Of a DNA stretch of 64,000 nucleotides, positions 34,669 through 43,481 are shown one piece after another (within the stretch, counting starts at the first letter, position 1; the number at the start of each line of letters is the position of its first letter). The stretch is taken from assembly GCF_000702445.1 (NCBI RefSeq), contig NZ_JNIF01000003.1, forward strand, positions 3,348,001 through 3,412,000, given 5' to 3'. This DNA is from Bryobacter aggregatus MPL3. GTDB lineage: Bacteria > Acidobacteriota > Terriglobia > Bryobacterales > Bryobacteraceae. Under the pieces are notes generated by a model that was given only the letters and a program-made list of their open reading frames with translations, had not been told where the DNA came from and did not search any database. The translations under genes were made by a program, and so were the position numbers.

Positions 34669-34688
34669 CGGTATTGTTGGTGTGTTTG

Positions 34689-35381
34689 AGTATATCGAAG
34701 CGGTCATTCCCAACTAGCCATAGCCGATTGAGGGCTAAGTGTTGCTCGGTTGCAAGTATATCGAAGCGGTCATTCCCAACTAGCCATAGCACTCTGACAT
34801 TGGCACCATTCGCAGCATTAGTATATCGAAGCGGTCATTCCCAACTAGCCATAGCCGGACGCGTGGACTCCTCGCCCAGTCGCGAGTATATCGAAGCGGT
34901 CATTCCCAACTAGCCATAGCGCTTTTCGCCAACCGCTTTACGGCATTCCAAGTATATCGAAGCGGTCATTCCCAACTAGCCATAGCCAGATTTGATCCTG
35001 GTAATCACAACCCTCTAGTATATCGAAGCGGTCATTCCCAACTAGCCATAGCATGCCGAACACAGAAGTATTGGGAACATAAAGTATATCGAAGCGGTCA
35101 TTCCCAACTAGCCATAGCCAGATGGAGCAGGCGCAGTCTGCTCGGCATAGTATATCGAAGCGGTCATTCCCAACTAGCCATAGCAGGGTGACACCGGCAG
35201 AAGCGGGCGAAGGGAGTATATCGAAGCGGTCATTCCCAACTAGCCATAGCCGCTCACGTGCTGGCATGGAGTTGTCCAAAAGTATATCGAAGCGGTCATT
35301 CCCAACTAGCCATAGCGAAGCCGCTGGGGGTCCCGAACCTTGCGAAGTATATCAAAGCGGTCATTCCCAACTAGCCATAGC
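34689..35381 (-). CRISPR. CRISPR array, right segment: 11 repeats, last one variant
   Basis: Repeats start at 34689, 34755, 34820, 34885, 34951, 35017, 35083, 35149, 35215, 35281 and 35346, with spacers of 29-30 nt. Ten are identical to the left segment. The last one (35346-35381) has A for G at repeat position 9 (atatcaaag). On minus this changes CGATATACT to TGATATACT, an extended -10. The whole array therefore has 24 repeats and 23 spacers. Confidence 0.97.
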
Positions 35382-35587
35382 CGCGGAGGCCGAAGGGGGC
35401 GCCCTAGCGTTGATAGATATCGCGGCCCAGAAAGCGCCTAAGCCGGGTATTTTTTTCAAGCGTTCTTCCGCGGTCGTACAACTTACTGTGTGGCACATCC
35501 GAGCCTTGCTGCTCTTCTTATTCTGCAGTCGGTTTCGTAGCGTGAATGGTGAGGCGCTCTCCCTGGTGCTTACTACTCCACGCCCCT
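35382..35587. other. Right flank of the array; no gene
   Basis: 206 bp between the last repeat and the stop of the RibD-C-like gene. For minus-strand array transcription this is the upstream side. No clear -35/-10 pair was recognised here; a T7 run on plus (about 35450) stands out. Confidence 0.5.
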
Positions 35588-36232
35588 CTATCTTCTCGTA
35601 AGCACAACATGCGTCGCGTGTTCCGTGGCTTGGTGCTCGGTGACAGAGAACCCCAGTGCCGGCAGGTCAATTCCGGGGAACAGTGCCTCCCCTTGACCGA
35701 GGGCGACCGGGGCCAGTGCAAAGTGGAGCGAATCAATCAGTCCAGCCTGCAGATACTGCCGCACGGTGGAAACACCGCCTCCGATTTTGACGTCCTTGTC
35801 TCCTGCTGCTTGCTTCGCGAGCCGCAACGCCTCTTCAATTCCGCCAGTGACAAAGTAGAAGGTTGTCCCGCCCTCCATTACGAGCGGCTCACGCTCGTAG
35901 TGTGTCAGCACAAAAGTCGGTGCATGGTAGGGCGGATTGGCGCCCCACCATCCCTTCCACGAATTGTCCTGCCATGGGCCACGGACCGGACCAAACATGT
36001 TGCGGCCAAGGATGAAAGCGCCAAAGTTTTCCATGGCCTGCTGTGCGAATATCTCGTCCCCATCGACCGATCCGCCTTCCTGCCCATGCATGGCGCGGAA
36101 TGACCGGGTATGAAAATACCACTGAAAGATCTCTGGACCACGCTTGCCCAGCGGATCCTCCAGGCTCTGCTCCATCCCTGAGCTGAACCCGTCCAAAGAA
36201 ACACTAAATCCCGCGACGCGAACCTTTGCCAT
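35588..36232 (-). CDS. Dihydrofolate-reductase/RibD C-terminal-domain family protein
   Basis: 214 aa. Fold pattern of the RibD_C/DHFR-like reductase family: VRVAGFSVSLDGFSSG at the N-terminus, GAFILGRNMFGPVRG, THYEREPL, and KDVKIGGGVSTVRQYLQAGLIDSLHFALAPVALGQGE. Members bind NADPH but few have a known substrate; this stand-alone soil-bacterium type is often found next to YCII and ECF42-type sigma genes, as here. The start is 10 nt downstream of the YCII gene stop. Confidence 0.88.
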   Translation of the reverse strand: MAKVRVAGFSVSLDGFSSGMEQSLEDPLGKRGPEIFQWYFHTRSFRAMHGQEGGSVDGDEIFAQQAMENFGAFILGRNMFGPVRGPWQDNSWKGWWGANPPYHAPTFVLTHYEREPLVMEGGTTFYFVTGGIEEALRLAKQAAGDKDVKIGGGVSTVRQYLQAGLIDSLHFALAPVALGQGEALFPGIDLPALGFSVTEHQATEHATHVVLTRR

Positions 36233-36242
36233 GGATATCGCC

Positions 36243-36641
36243 CTACTGTGGCGTGTCCTGACGCCGGCGCTGCTCGCTTGCCTGAATCATCTCGTTCAGA
36301 TCCGCCGCGGGACGGATTTCAAACGGTCCACACTTCACTCCCGGATGTTGGGAAATGAGCTGAATGGCGTGATTCAGATCTCGTGCCTCAATCACTAGAA
36401 TCCCACCCAATTGCTCCTTTGTTTCCGCGTACGGACCGTCTGTCACAGCAACCTTGCCGTTCTTCCAATACACGGTCATCGCCGTGCTGGGGGGCTGAAG
36501 CGCTTCGCCAGCGGCAAAGTGTCCCTTCTTCCGCAGTTCGTCGTCGTAGGTAAAACACTCGTCCATCGCGGCGTTGCGCTCGCTCTCCGACATGCTCTCG
36601 AGCTTGCCCGGCTCGATATACCCCAAACAGATGTATTTCAT
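36243..36641 (-). CDS. YCII-related (DGPF-type) protein
   Basis: 132 aa. [17 protein letters not shown], then [39 protein letters not shown] carries the DGPF/Y-E-T-KE signature, and [27 protein letters not shown] the dimeric barrel end. Proteins with this signature are the standard neighbours of ECF42 sigma factors; the sigma gene is just upstream at 36725. Biochemical function unknown. Confidence 0.9.
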   Translation of the reverse strand: MKYICLGYIEPGKLESMSESERNAAMDECFTYDDELRKKGHFAAGEALQPPSTAMTVYWKNGKVAVTDGPYAETKEQLGGILVIEARDLNHAIQLISQHPGVKCGPFEIRPAADLNEMIQASEQRRRQDTPQ

Positions 36642-36724
36642 ATCTGGATTCCCTCTCCCTCAATCGTTCTGCTATCAGATAGTCGTTCGGGAGACCGAGA
36701 ATCGACAGCGACTCTATTATTTTT

Positions 36725-37984
36725 TTAGTACAACTGCCGAAGCCGCTCTTCGAGGAAGGTCCGCTCTGGTTTCTGTTGGGTGAGCGCGAGTGCCTTCTGA
36801 TAAGAGGACCGGGCCTCCGTTGTGCTGCCGAGCCTGCGGCACACATCGGCACGCGCTGCATGCGCCAGATAATAATCTGCCAATTCGCCACGTGCCAACA
36901 CTGCGTCGATCAGCGCCAGACCGGCCGCTGGGCCATCCCGCATTGTAATGGCTACGGCGCGATTGAGTTCGACAACCGGCGAAGGTTGAATTTGTAACAG
37001 CCGGTTGTAAAGCGCAACAATCTGCCGCCAATCGGTCCCCGCGGCCGATTCCGCCTCTGCATGAACAGCGGCAATTGCAGCCTGCAGTGTGTAGGCGCCG
37101 AAGTGGTGGGACACCAGAGCTCTCTCCACCAGTGCCACTCCTTCGGCGATCTGTTCCTGGTTCCAGAGCGAGCGATCCTGGTTCTCCAGCAAAATCAGCT
37201 TTCCGTCCGGCGATGTTCTCGCGGCGCGACGGGAGTCCTGGAGCAACATCAGGGAAAGCAGCCCAAGGACTTCGGGCTCGGGCAGAAGTGTGCTCAGCAA
37301 GCGCCCCAGCCGAATCGCCTCCCTGCTGAGTTCGGCTCGCGTGAGCTCCGTCCCCGCCGCCGCTGAATAACCCTCGTTAAAGACGAGATAGATAACTTGA
37401 AGGACCGCGTCCAGCCGTTGTGGCAATTCCTGCGGTGACGGCACCTCGTAGCGAATCGGCGTGTCTCGAATCTTTGCTTTGGCGCGGACAATGCGCTGAG
37501 CCAGCGTACGCGGCGTGATGAGGAAGGCCTTCGCAATCTCCTCAGTTGTCAGCCCGCATACCTCACGTAAAGTGAGCGCAACATGCGCTTCTGGCGGTAG
37601 AGAGGGATGACAGCAGGTAAAGATCAGGCGGAGCCGATCATCCGCAATGCTGCTCTCTTCCTTGGACTCTTCCGCCGCACTCCATTGCGCTTCGAGATGC
37701 CGCACGAACTCGTCTTGAGACGCCACAAGACGAGCCCGTCGACGCAATGTATCAATGGCTTTGAAGCGGGCTGTTGAAATCAGCCAGGGCCGTGGGTGAT
37801 CGGGGACTCCATCCCTCGGCCACTGGCACAACGCAGCCGCAAAGGCTTCGTGCATCGCTTCCTCGGCAAGATCAAAATCACCGAGCAAACGGATCAGAGT
37901 GGCCAGGATGCATCCCGAATCCGTGCGATAAAGAGAATCGAGCGATTCGCGTACCTGCTCCGTAGAACGCTCCGCCATGACCAC
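36725..37984 (-). CDS. ECF42-like RNA polymerase sigma factor with C-terminal extension
   Basis: 419 aa. Sigma region 2: [45 protein letters not shown]; region 4: [36 protein letters not shown]. The roughly 200-residue C-terminal extension (from [20 protein letters not shown] to the TPR-like [20 protein letters not shown]) is typical of ECF42 (DUF6596), which is thought to control activity without a separate anti-sigma factor. Adjacent YCII gene supports the assignment; the YCII, reductase and DUF1801 genes are likely co-regulated. Confidence 0.9.
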   Translation of the reverse strand: MVMAERSTEQVRESLDSLYRTDSGCILATLIRLLGDFDLAEEAMHEAFAAALCQWPRDGVPDHPRPWLISTARFKAIDTLRRRARLVASQDEFVRHLEAQWSAAEESKEESSIADDRLRLIFTCCHPSLPPEAHVALTLREVCGLTTEEIAKAFLITPRTLAQRIVRAKAKIRDTPIRYEVPSPQELPQRLDAVLQVIYLVFNEGYSAAAGTELTRAELSREAIRLGRLLSTLLPEPEVLGLLSLMLLQDSRRAARTSPDGKLILLENQDRSLWNQEQIAEGVALVERALVSHHFGAYTLQAAIAAVHAEAESAAGTDWRQIVALYNRLLQIQPSPVVELNRAVAITMRDGPAAGLALIDAVLARGELADYYLAHAARADVCRRLGSTTEARSSYQKALALTQQKPERTFLEERLRQLY

Positions 37985-38010
37985 AACTTTAGCAAGTCAA
38001 CTATCATGAC

Positions 38011-38427
38011 TCAGTCGGCCCGCTTGCGACTCGCTCGCTTTGGCTGACTCTTGAGATTGAGCGCCACCGCTGCGCGGATGAGATCCTGCAAGGCCGCCTC
38101 ATGGATCTGGCCGTTTTCGTGGACGTCAATGGCGCGCCTGACATTGCCTTCAAGGCTGGAGTTGAATAGGCCGGAAGGGTCCTCCAATGCGGCTCCCTTG
38201 GCAAATGTCAGCTTGACCACCTTCTTGTAAGTCTCTCCCGTGCAGACGATGCCGCCGTGAGACCAGACGGGAGTTCCCATCCACTTCCACTCTTCGACGA
38301 TCTCAGGGTCTGCCTTGTGTATGATTGCGCGTACTTTTGCGAGCGTCTTCCCACGCCAGTCCCCAAGCTGCTTGATCTTCTCGTCGATGCATGCGGAGGC
38401 AGATTCCATCGGGATGGAGCTTTTCAT
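38011..38427 (-). CDS. DUF1801 (YdhG/YdeI-like) protein
   Basis: 138 aa from ATG 38427. CIDEKIKQLGDWRGKTLAKVRAIIHKADPEIVEEWKWMGTPVWSHGGIVCTGETYK is the DUF1801 core with its conserved W-x-G-x-P; a basic tail (KRASRKRAD) follows. The related YdhG domain is small and of unknown biochemical function. It lies 26 bp upstream of the sigma gene on the same strand. A GTG at 38448 would add seven residues. Confidence 0.85.
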   Translation of the reverse strand: MKSSIPMESASACIDEKIKQLGDWRGKTLAKVRAIIHKADPEIVEEWKWMGTPVWSHGGIVCTGETYKKVVKLTFAKGAALEDPSGLFNSSLEGNVRRAIDVHENGQIHEAALQDLIRAAVALNLKSQPKRASRKRAD

Positions 38428-38920
38428 ATGGAGGTCGAACTTTCGCACTTATTCTAGCTGCTCTTTGCGACCAGGAGCGCATCTCATTCATGGCGCACGC
38501 AAGATGAGAGATGGGCGTGAGGAGGTGGCGGAAACGCTGAAGTCAGGTCATGATCCGATGGACCTTCGCGCGGCGTAAGCATCTAGTTCGCCGCAGCGGC
38601 ACAAACAAATGTCCGCGGAAGCCATCTTTCTATCTGATGGATTCAGTGGCGTCTCTCACGATCTGATCGGGGGCAGTGCGCAACAGATCTTTCAGAGTGC
38701 TGATGAATCTGCGACAGCTACTGATGCTCGGAACAGCCGTGCTGTTGCTCTCTGTGCTGCATCGTTGCCAGGACTCGTACGCGGTATCGGTGCAGGGCAA
38801 TCCCTCACCGAGAAGAGAGTCAAGTCTCTAAAGCTGATTGAGACGGAACCTATCCTTCTCGGTGAAAGATCAGATCATGATGCGGAACCCAATCACTTGG
38901 GAGTCGGTTCCCGCGCGTTT
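38428..38920. other. 490-bp gap; one possible tiny membrane or secreted peptide gene
   Basis: The only item of note is a 42-codon frame at 38703-38831 (plus), starting MNLRQLLMLGTAVLLLSVLH, which resembles a signal peptide or single transmembrane helix followed by a polar tail. No ribosome site is evident. The rest looks non-coding. Confidence 0.4.
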
Positions 38921-40021
38921 TTAGAACTGCACCTGATTCATAAAGTCCGTCAGATAGCGCCGCCACACGAGCCAGGTATGCGCTCCTTCCGTCTCCACAT
39001 ACTTGTTGGTGATGTTCTTTGTCTTCAGCCATTCGACGAAAGCCTGATTGTTCTTCAGCAACCCGTCGCTGGTGCCGCAGGCGATCCAGAGGAGCTTGAT
39101 CCGGGCGTTGTCCTTGTCACTTAGAGTCGGGAAGGCCTCCTCCGGCTTGCCGAAAAGCTGCGGGGCGCTGCTCATGGCGCCGATCCAGGCGAAGCGGTCA
39201 ATGTGGCGCAGGCCCACAAATAAAGTCTCCGCACCGCCCATCGAAAGGCCGGCAATTGCCCGTTCATTCGCCTTGTCACTGACCTTGTACTGCTTCTCCG
39301 CGATGGGCAGCACTTCATTCATGAGGCTCGTCTCGAAACCTTGCGTATTTTTGACGAAGTTGCCGCCGCTGCGGACTGCGCCAGCTTTTAGCTCCTTCAC
39401 CGACATTCCATAGCCGAGCGGCATTACCGCGATGAAAGGCTTCTTGCCATTCGAAATGAGACGGTCAAAGATGAGATTCGCCTTGCCCACCGTCGTCCAG
39501 CCGTCGGCCAGATCGCTATAGCCATGGAGCAGGACGAGCAGCGGATAGCGTTTGGAGGCGTCGTAGTTGGGGGGCGTGTAGACGAAGAAGTCGCGATTTT
39601 CTGCTGCCACCTTGGAGTTGAAGAAGTGATGATGGACGGTGCCGTGTGGGATGTCGGTGAGTTCCCAGGGTTCCGGCGTATCGCCAGGGATGAGGAACAT
39701 GTTTGAAGGGTTCAGCGCGTTCGATTTCATGTCGCCATTGATTGGATCGACGGTGGAGATGCCGTCGACCCGAAAGCTATAGCCATAGATATCCGGACGA
39801 AGAGTGTCGCTGGTTGCCGACCAGATGCCCTTCTCATCCTTGGTCATGGAGATGGGCTTGTTGCCTTCGAGGGCAACGTCAACTTTGGTTGCGTTGGGGG
39901 CGCGGAGATTGAAGGTGACGGTCTTGTTCGCGTGGACGACAGGCGAGAAAATCGGCTGCGGCTGGGGCTGCGCGAGGAGGAAGCTGGCGGTCAGGGCCAA
40001 CAGGGTTGCGAGGCGGTGCAT
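38921..40021 (-). CDS. Secreted esterase, enterochelin-esterase/putative esterase family
   Basis: 366 aa from ATG 40021 with signal peptide MHRLATLLALTASFLLAQ; a longer frame is not needed. Residues about 25-105 form an early-set (CBM48-like) beta domain (VTFNLRAPNATKVDVALEG, IYGYSFRVDG). The alpha/beta hydrolase part has YPLLVLLHGYSD, nucleophile elbow AGLSMGGAETL, and the C-terminal EGAHTWLVWRRYL with the catalytic His. This architecture is common in carbohydrate (acetyl/feruloyl) esterases of soil bacteria. Confidence 0.9.
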   Translation of the reverse strand: MHRLATLLALTASFLLAQPQPQPIFSPVVHANKTVTFNLRAPNATKVDVALEGNKPISMTKDEKGIWSATSDTLRPDIYGYSFRVDGISTVDPINGDMKSNALNPSNMFLIPGDTPEPWELTDIPHGTVHHHFFNSKVAAENRDFFVYTPPNYDASKRYPLLVLLHGYSDLADGWTTVGKANLIFDRLISNGKKPFIAVMPLGYGMSVKELKAGAVRSGGNFVKNTQGFETSLMNEVLPIAEKQYKVSDKANERAIAGLSMGGAETLFVGLRHIDRFAWIGAMSSAPQLFGKPEEAFPTLSDKDNARIKLLWIACGTSDGLLKNNQAFVEWLKTKNITNKYVETEGAHTWLVWRRYLTDFMNQVQF

Positions 40022-40077
40022 GGTGCGTAGGATATCGAAAAGCGCAGACGTTAGGGAGCGGCTGAGAATACAAGGGA

Positions 40078-41024
40078 TGACAGAGCGCAAAAGGCCATTG
40101 GATTCTGGATCTCTGCTGGCCCATCGGAAGCGCCGCTTGGAGCGGCAAATGCCGGGTGTCGGCCGCTTCATCCCATGGTCGGATGCGATTGCTGTGGTAG
40201 ATGCGGGACGGGGGACATTTCTTGCTGAAGCCGGAGTCTTGTCTGGGTTGGAGCGCCTTTGGTGGACAGCCGAGGGTATTCCTGCAACGAGTCCCGTACC
40301 TTGCTGCTCCGGTAGCCGATGCGATTTGACGGCCTTTCATACGATACAGTCGCTGCGGAGCGGCAACCTCTCCGGCGAAGGTTTTGTTCCTCACTACCTG
40401 CCGCAGACGTGCAGCATCTCGGCGCGGGTGGCCAAGAATCCTGTACTCGTCGGTTCCCGGAAATTTGTTGCAAGCGGTGCCGCCGAGCAGGATGCCTTGC
40501 GGGACTCAAGCGGCAGGACGCGAAATTCTCCCGGGTGCCCCCCCACCCTCCTGCGATCCATTCATTCTCGAAATGCCAGTGCATTGGGGAACGCGGCAGA
40601 CCGCTTTTGAGTTTGCGGTTCTCGACTCGATTCGCACTGCGATCGAGGCCGCGCTCGCAAAAGGGCGCATGGGCAGCAGAGCTCGAGCCCGGGCATCGCC
40701 TACCAGCAGTTGCTCAATTCTGCTGATGATCCCGCGGCGGCGCTGGTGTTGATTGTCAACAGCATGGCGTGCGAGAACTCCGGCACTTGTCTGGCCATCG
40801 TCACAGCGATTGCGGATTCGCTCGAGCGGCCGGCGCTCTGGAAGGGAATTTATGATGGATTTCGAGAAGGCCGGCCGACGAAGACGGGAGAGCTCCTCAT
40901 TACTGGAATCGGCCGTGTGCTACAGGAATTGCAGTTTCTGAAAGCTCCGGGGCTCGCGATTTCGCAATGGATCGGAAATGAGATCCGGCAGCATGCGGGA
41001 GAAGCGCAGTCTGCCGAGGAGTAG
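40078..41024 (+). pseudogene. Hypothetical gene region with broken frames
   Basis: Three frames carry protein-like pieces in order: RFIPWSDAIAVVDAGRGTF ... SGLERLWWTAEG (about 40160-40275), FILEMPVHWGTRQTAFEFAV, DSIRTAIEAALAKG (40560-40665), and GIAYQQLLNSADDPAAALVL ... QELQFLKAPGLAISQWIGNE (40694-41024). The last two join in one frame if one G is added to the GGG at about 40667, giving AKGAHGQQSSSPGIAYQQ. Whether the first piece belongs to the same gene is unclear. Family not recognised. Confidence 0.4.
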
Positions 41025-41169
41025 GGCGAGATGCTTTTTTTTGCTGCAAGCGTGGTTGCGATCAAGCCGGGGTCAGCATCATGAAGCGGCTTCATGTACG
41101 GCGCATTTTAGCTGACTGCGATCGAGACGCGGCGCGGCTGCCAGAAGCGATCTGTTACGCTGACTGCGG

Positions 41170-41616
41170 ATGCTAAATGTTACAGTTGGCCCCTGGACGT
41201 TGGAAGTTGACGCCGAGGCCACGAAGCTGGTTTACGAGCAGATTGAGCAAGGTGCGGCCGCTGGCTGTGACTGCGATTTCTGCTATAACTTCGGTCTCGT
41301 GCGGCCCCAGGCCTATCCTGCTGAGGCTCGAACGCTGCTCGAGAGCCTTGGTGTGGACCTGCGGAAAGAGTGCGAGAGCTTCTATGCCAAGAAGTTGCCC
41401 TCCGGGAAGCACCTCTATGGAGGGTGGTTCTATGTGGTGGGAACTATCGAGAGGGGAGATCCGGATTCCGATGAGATGTTCGAATTGGTGCCGGGCTTTC
41501 AGGTGCGAGTGGCAGAAGCGGATGAGGATGGAACCGATCGCTTTGGCACCCGCTGTGTGCAAGTGGACTTCCTGACGGAAGTGCCGTGGTTGTCGGATCG
41601 TCCCGAACCAGAGTAA
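41170..41616 (+). CDS. Hypothetical protein with CDCDFC cysteine motif
   Basis: 148 aa, start ATG 41170. An N-terminal beta-alpha part (VTVGPWTLEVDAEATKLVYEQ) leads to AGCDCDFCYNFGLVRPQAYP, a cysteine-rich turn seen in uncharacterised soil-bacterial proteins (C-x-C-x-x-C plus N-F). The rest is mixed alpha/beta with acidic C-terminus. No function known. Stands alone on plus. Confidence 0.7.
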   Translation: MLNVTVGPWTLEVDAEATKLVYEQIEQGAAAGCDCDFCYNFGLVRPQAYPAEARTLLESLGVDLRKECESFYAKKLPSGKHLYGGWFYVVGTIERGDPDSDEMFELVPGFQVRVAEADEDGTDRFGTRCVQVDFLTEVPWLSDRPEPE

Positions 41617-41661
41617 ATAGACAGGCTCGCGAAGCTTCGTCGATTTGGCTAGAATCACGCC

Positions 41662-43476
41662 ATGAACAGGTGTCGCTTCTTGTTTTTCGTGCTGCCGCTG
41701 GTGGTACAGCTCAGTTGCGCGCGTGAGGAGGCTCAGACTCCTGCATCTGCTCGCGTGGTTGTTCCCGAGTATTCTGCTGCGAACATCGCGCCCAGCGGCG
41801 CTGCTCCCTTTTCTCCCGGACGAATTGTTTCGCTTTATGGAAAGGCGCTGGGGCCTGCGCAACCGTGTCAAGGGAGTGCCGCCCCGGATCGGCGAGAGAC
41901 GGCGAGTCCGCTCCGTCCGAAGCAGACGGAGATCGAACGTTCGGTGTTTCCACAGACACTCTGCGATACCGAAGTCCGGGTTGGTAGGGTTGCTGCGGGC
42001 TTATTGTATGTATCGAGCGGGCAGATCAACTTCAAGGTTCCCCAATCGGCGCTGACGAGCGGCGATACGACGGTGCAGGTGATTCGCGCGGGCGTGTCCG
42101 GACCAATCGTGCGAGTTGCCTTAGGAGTAGAGGCGACATCGGAACAGGCTCAGGAAATCGCAGATGCGATGTGGTCTGCGCTGCAAAAAGTGGACTGGGA
42201 TAAAGCTTACTCCTCACAGTGTGCTGTCCTCTCCTCCAGAGAATTGGTGGGTGAAGAAGCCGCGTCACCCACTCGCAATTGCAAACAGATCCAGCCGCAC
42301 ACGACGACAGAAACTCTCTACTATCCGGTCGGTGCTGAGAACCCGAAGGAGTTTTTGTTACGCGCTGATATCCGTCCGCTTCGGGAGTATCCGGAGTTGA
42401 GTGCGGAGGTGGAGCAGATCCTTCTCCGGCGTCTCGGGACAGGAGTGAAACCGGGACAGGTGCCGGGAGTGAGTTTGGGTGCACCGCGGGAGGTAGTGGG
42501 GAGCTGGCGACACGGAAACCTGACCCTATACGTGCATCGCAATCCGGCCTATCTTGCCCCTCTGGGAGTCAGACGGGGAGTCGTGCTGGTTGCTCTTCGT
42601 GAAGAACTGGTGCAAGAGCAGACGCGCCGGGCTCTGGCACAAGCTGCATTGCAGACTCAATCCCAGTTGTCTCCGGAAATGATTGGTCAGGACCTCTCGC
42701 AGTCATTAGGCGGTGCCTACCGGTATGAGCCCGTTTCCCTGCGATGGAATGCGATGACCGAACTGGAGCGGGTTGCCGCAGAGCAGAAGACGCGCCGCGA
42801 ACTGGTGCGCATGCTGCGCTGGCCCAAGGACGACCGGGAACAGAAGGCAGCGTCCTATGTGGCAGCGGATGAGCTGACCCGGCGGCTGGGCAGCTTCCTG
42901 GTGCGCTCCTTGGACGGACGAACGGAGGAGGCAGGAAACTTCGGACAAGTGAAGTTGCAACTGGCTGCTTACGGAGTGAAGTATTCCGGTATCGGCCATT
43001 ACAGCGATGTGATGGAGTATGACTACAGTCTGCTGAAGCGGGCATGGACAGAGTATCCCGATACGAAGGAAGGGCAGCGGGCGTTCTTGCTCCTGCAACG
43101 TCTGGAATGCGCCGCCACCGACTTTCTGGTCAAGACGGGCGCAGATTGTTACCGCGAAGTGATTCAAAAGGGCGAGGCGTTTTTAGCGCAGTATCCGGAC
43201 ACAGTCTTCAGGAAGGAAGAGCTTGCTCTGCTTGCAACCGCCTATGAGACGGAATGGTCTCTGTGGCGTGGTGCCGGCTCTGTCGATTATGGGATTCATG
43301 CGAAGCCCAGTGCGGCGGCGGCTGAAGCGGCAAGGCTGAAAGCGATTGCTCTCTATGAAGAACTCCTTCGGTTGGCGCCGGGAAGTCCGGAAGCGGAACG
43401 GGGCGTGCTCTTGATTCCGCGTCTCAAGTTGAAGCTCGACACCGGCCAGCGCCGTTTTCTTGCCAGCGAATGCTAA
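41662..43476 (+). CDS. Lipoprotein-like secreted protein with Solibacter-type domain and helical repeats
   Basis: 604 aa. Signal sequence MNRCRFLFFVLPLVVQLSCA ends in a plausible lipobox (QLSC). Residues about 30-155 follow the TIGR03437-like pattern (AAPFSPGRIVSLYGKALGP, LCDTEVRVGRVAAGLLYVSS, GQINFKVPQSALTSGDTTVQV). The remainder is helical, with TPR-like stretches near the end (YPDTKEGQRAFLLLQRLE; YPDTVFRKEELALLATAYE). Function unknown, presumably anchored at the cell surface. Confidence 0.75.
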   Translation: MNRCRFLFFVLPLVVQLSCAREEAQTPASARVVVPEYSAANIAPSGAAPFSPGRIVSLYGKALGPAQPCQGSAAPDRRETASPLRPKQTEIERSVFPQTLCDTEVRVGRVAAGLLYVSSGQINFKVPQSALTSGDTTVQVIRAGVSGPIVRVALGVEATSEQAQEIADAMWSALQKVDWDKAYSSQCAVLSSRELVGEEAASPTRNCKQIQPHTTTETLYYPVGAENPKEFLLRADIRPLREYPELSAEVEQILLRRLGTGVKPGQVPGVSLGAPREVVGSWRHGNLTLYVHRNPAYLAPLGVRRGVVLVALREELVQEQTRRALAQAALQTQSQLSPEMIGQDLSQSLGGAYRYEPVSLRWNAMTELERVAAEQKTRRELVRMLRWPKDDREQKAASYVAADELTRRLGSFLVRSLDGRTEEAGNFGQVKLQLAAYGVKYSGIGHYSDVMEYDYSLLKRAWTEYPDTKEGQRAFLLLQRLECAATDFLVKTGADCYREVIQKGEAFLAQYPDTVFRKEELALLATAYETEWSLWRGAGSVDYGIHAKPSAAAAEAARLKAIALYEELLRLAPGSPEAERGVLLIPRLKLKLDTGQRRFLASEC

Positions 43477-43481
43477 TCGCT

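Larger units (their letters stand above)
33382..34688. other. Spacer 13 split by the IS insertion
   Basis: Sixteen spacer bases (33382-33397, ending CGGTATT), the 1271-bp IS, then CGGTATT again (34669-34675) and thirteen more bases to 34688. Removing the IS and one CGGTATT restores a 29-nt spacer, the same length as its neighbours, so the array was one unit before the insertion. Confidence 0.95.
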
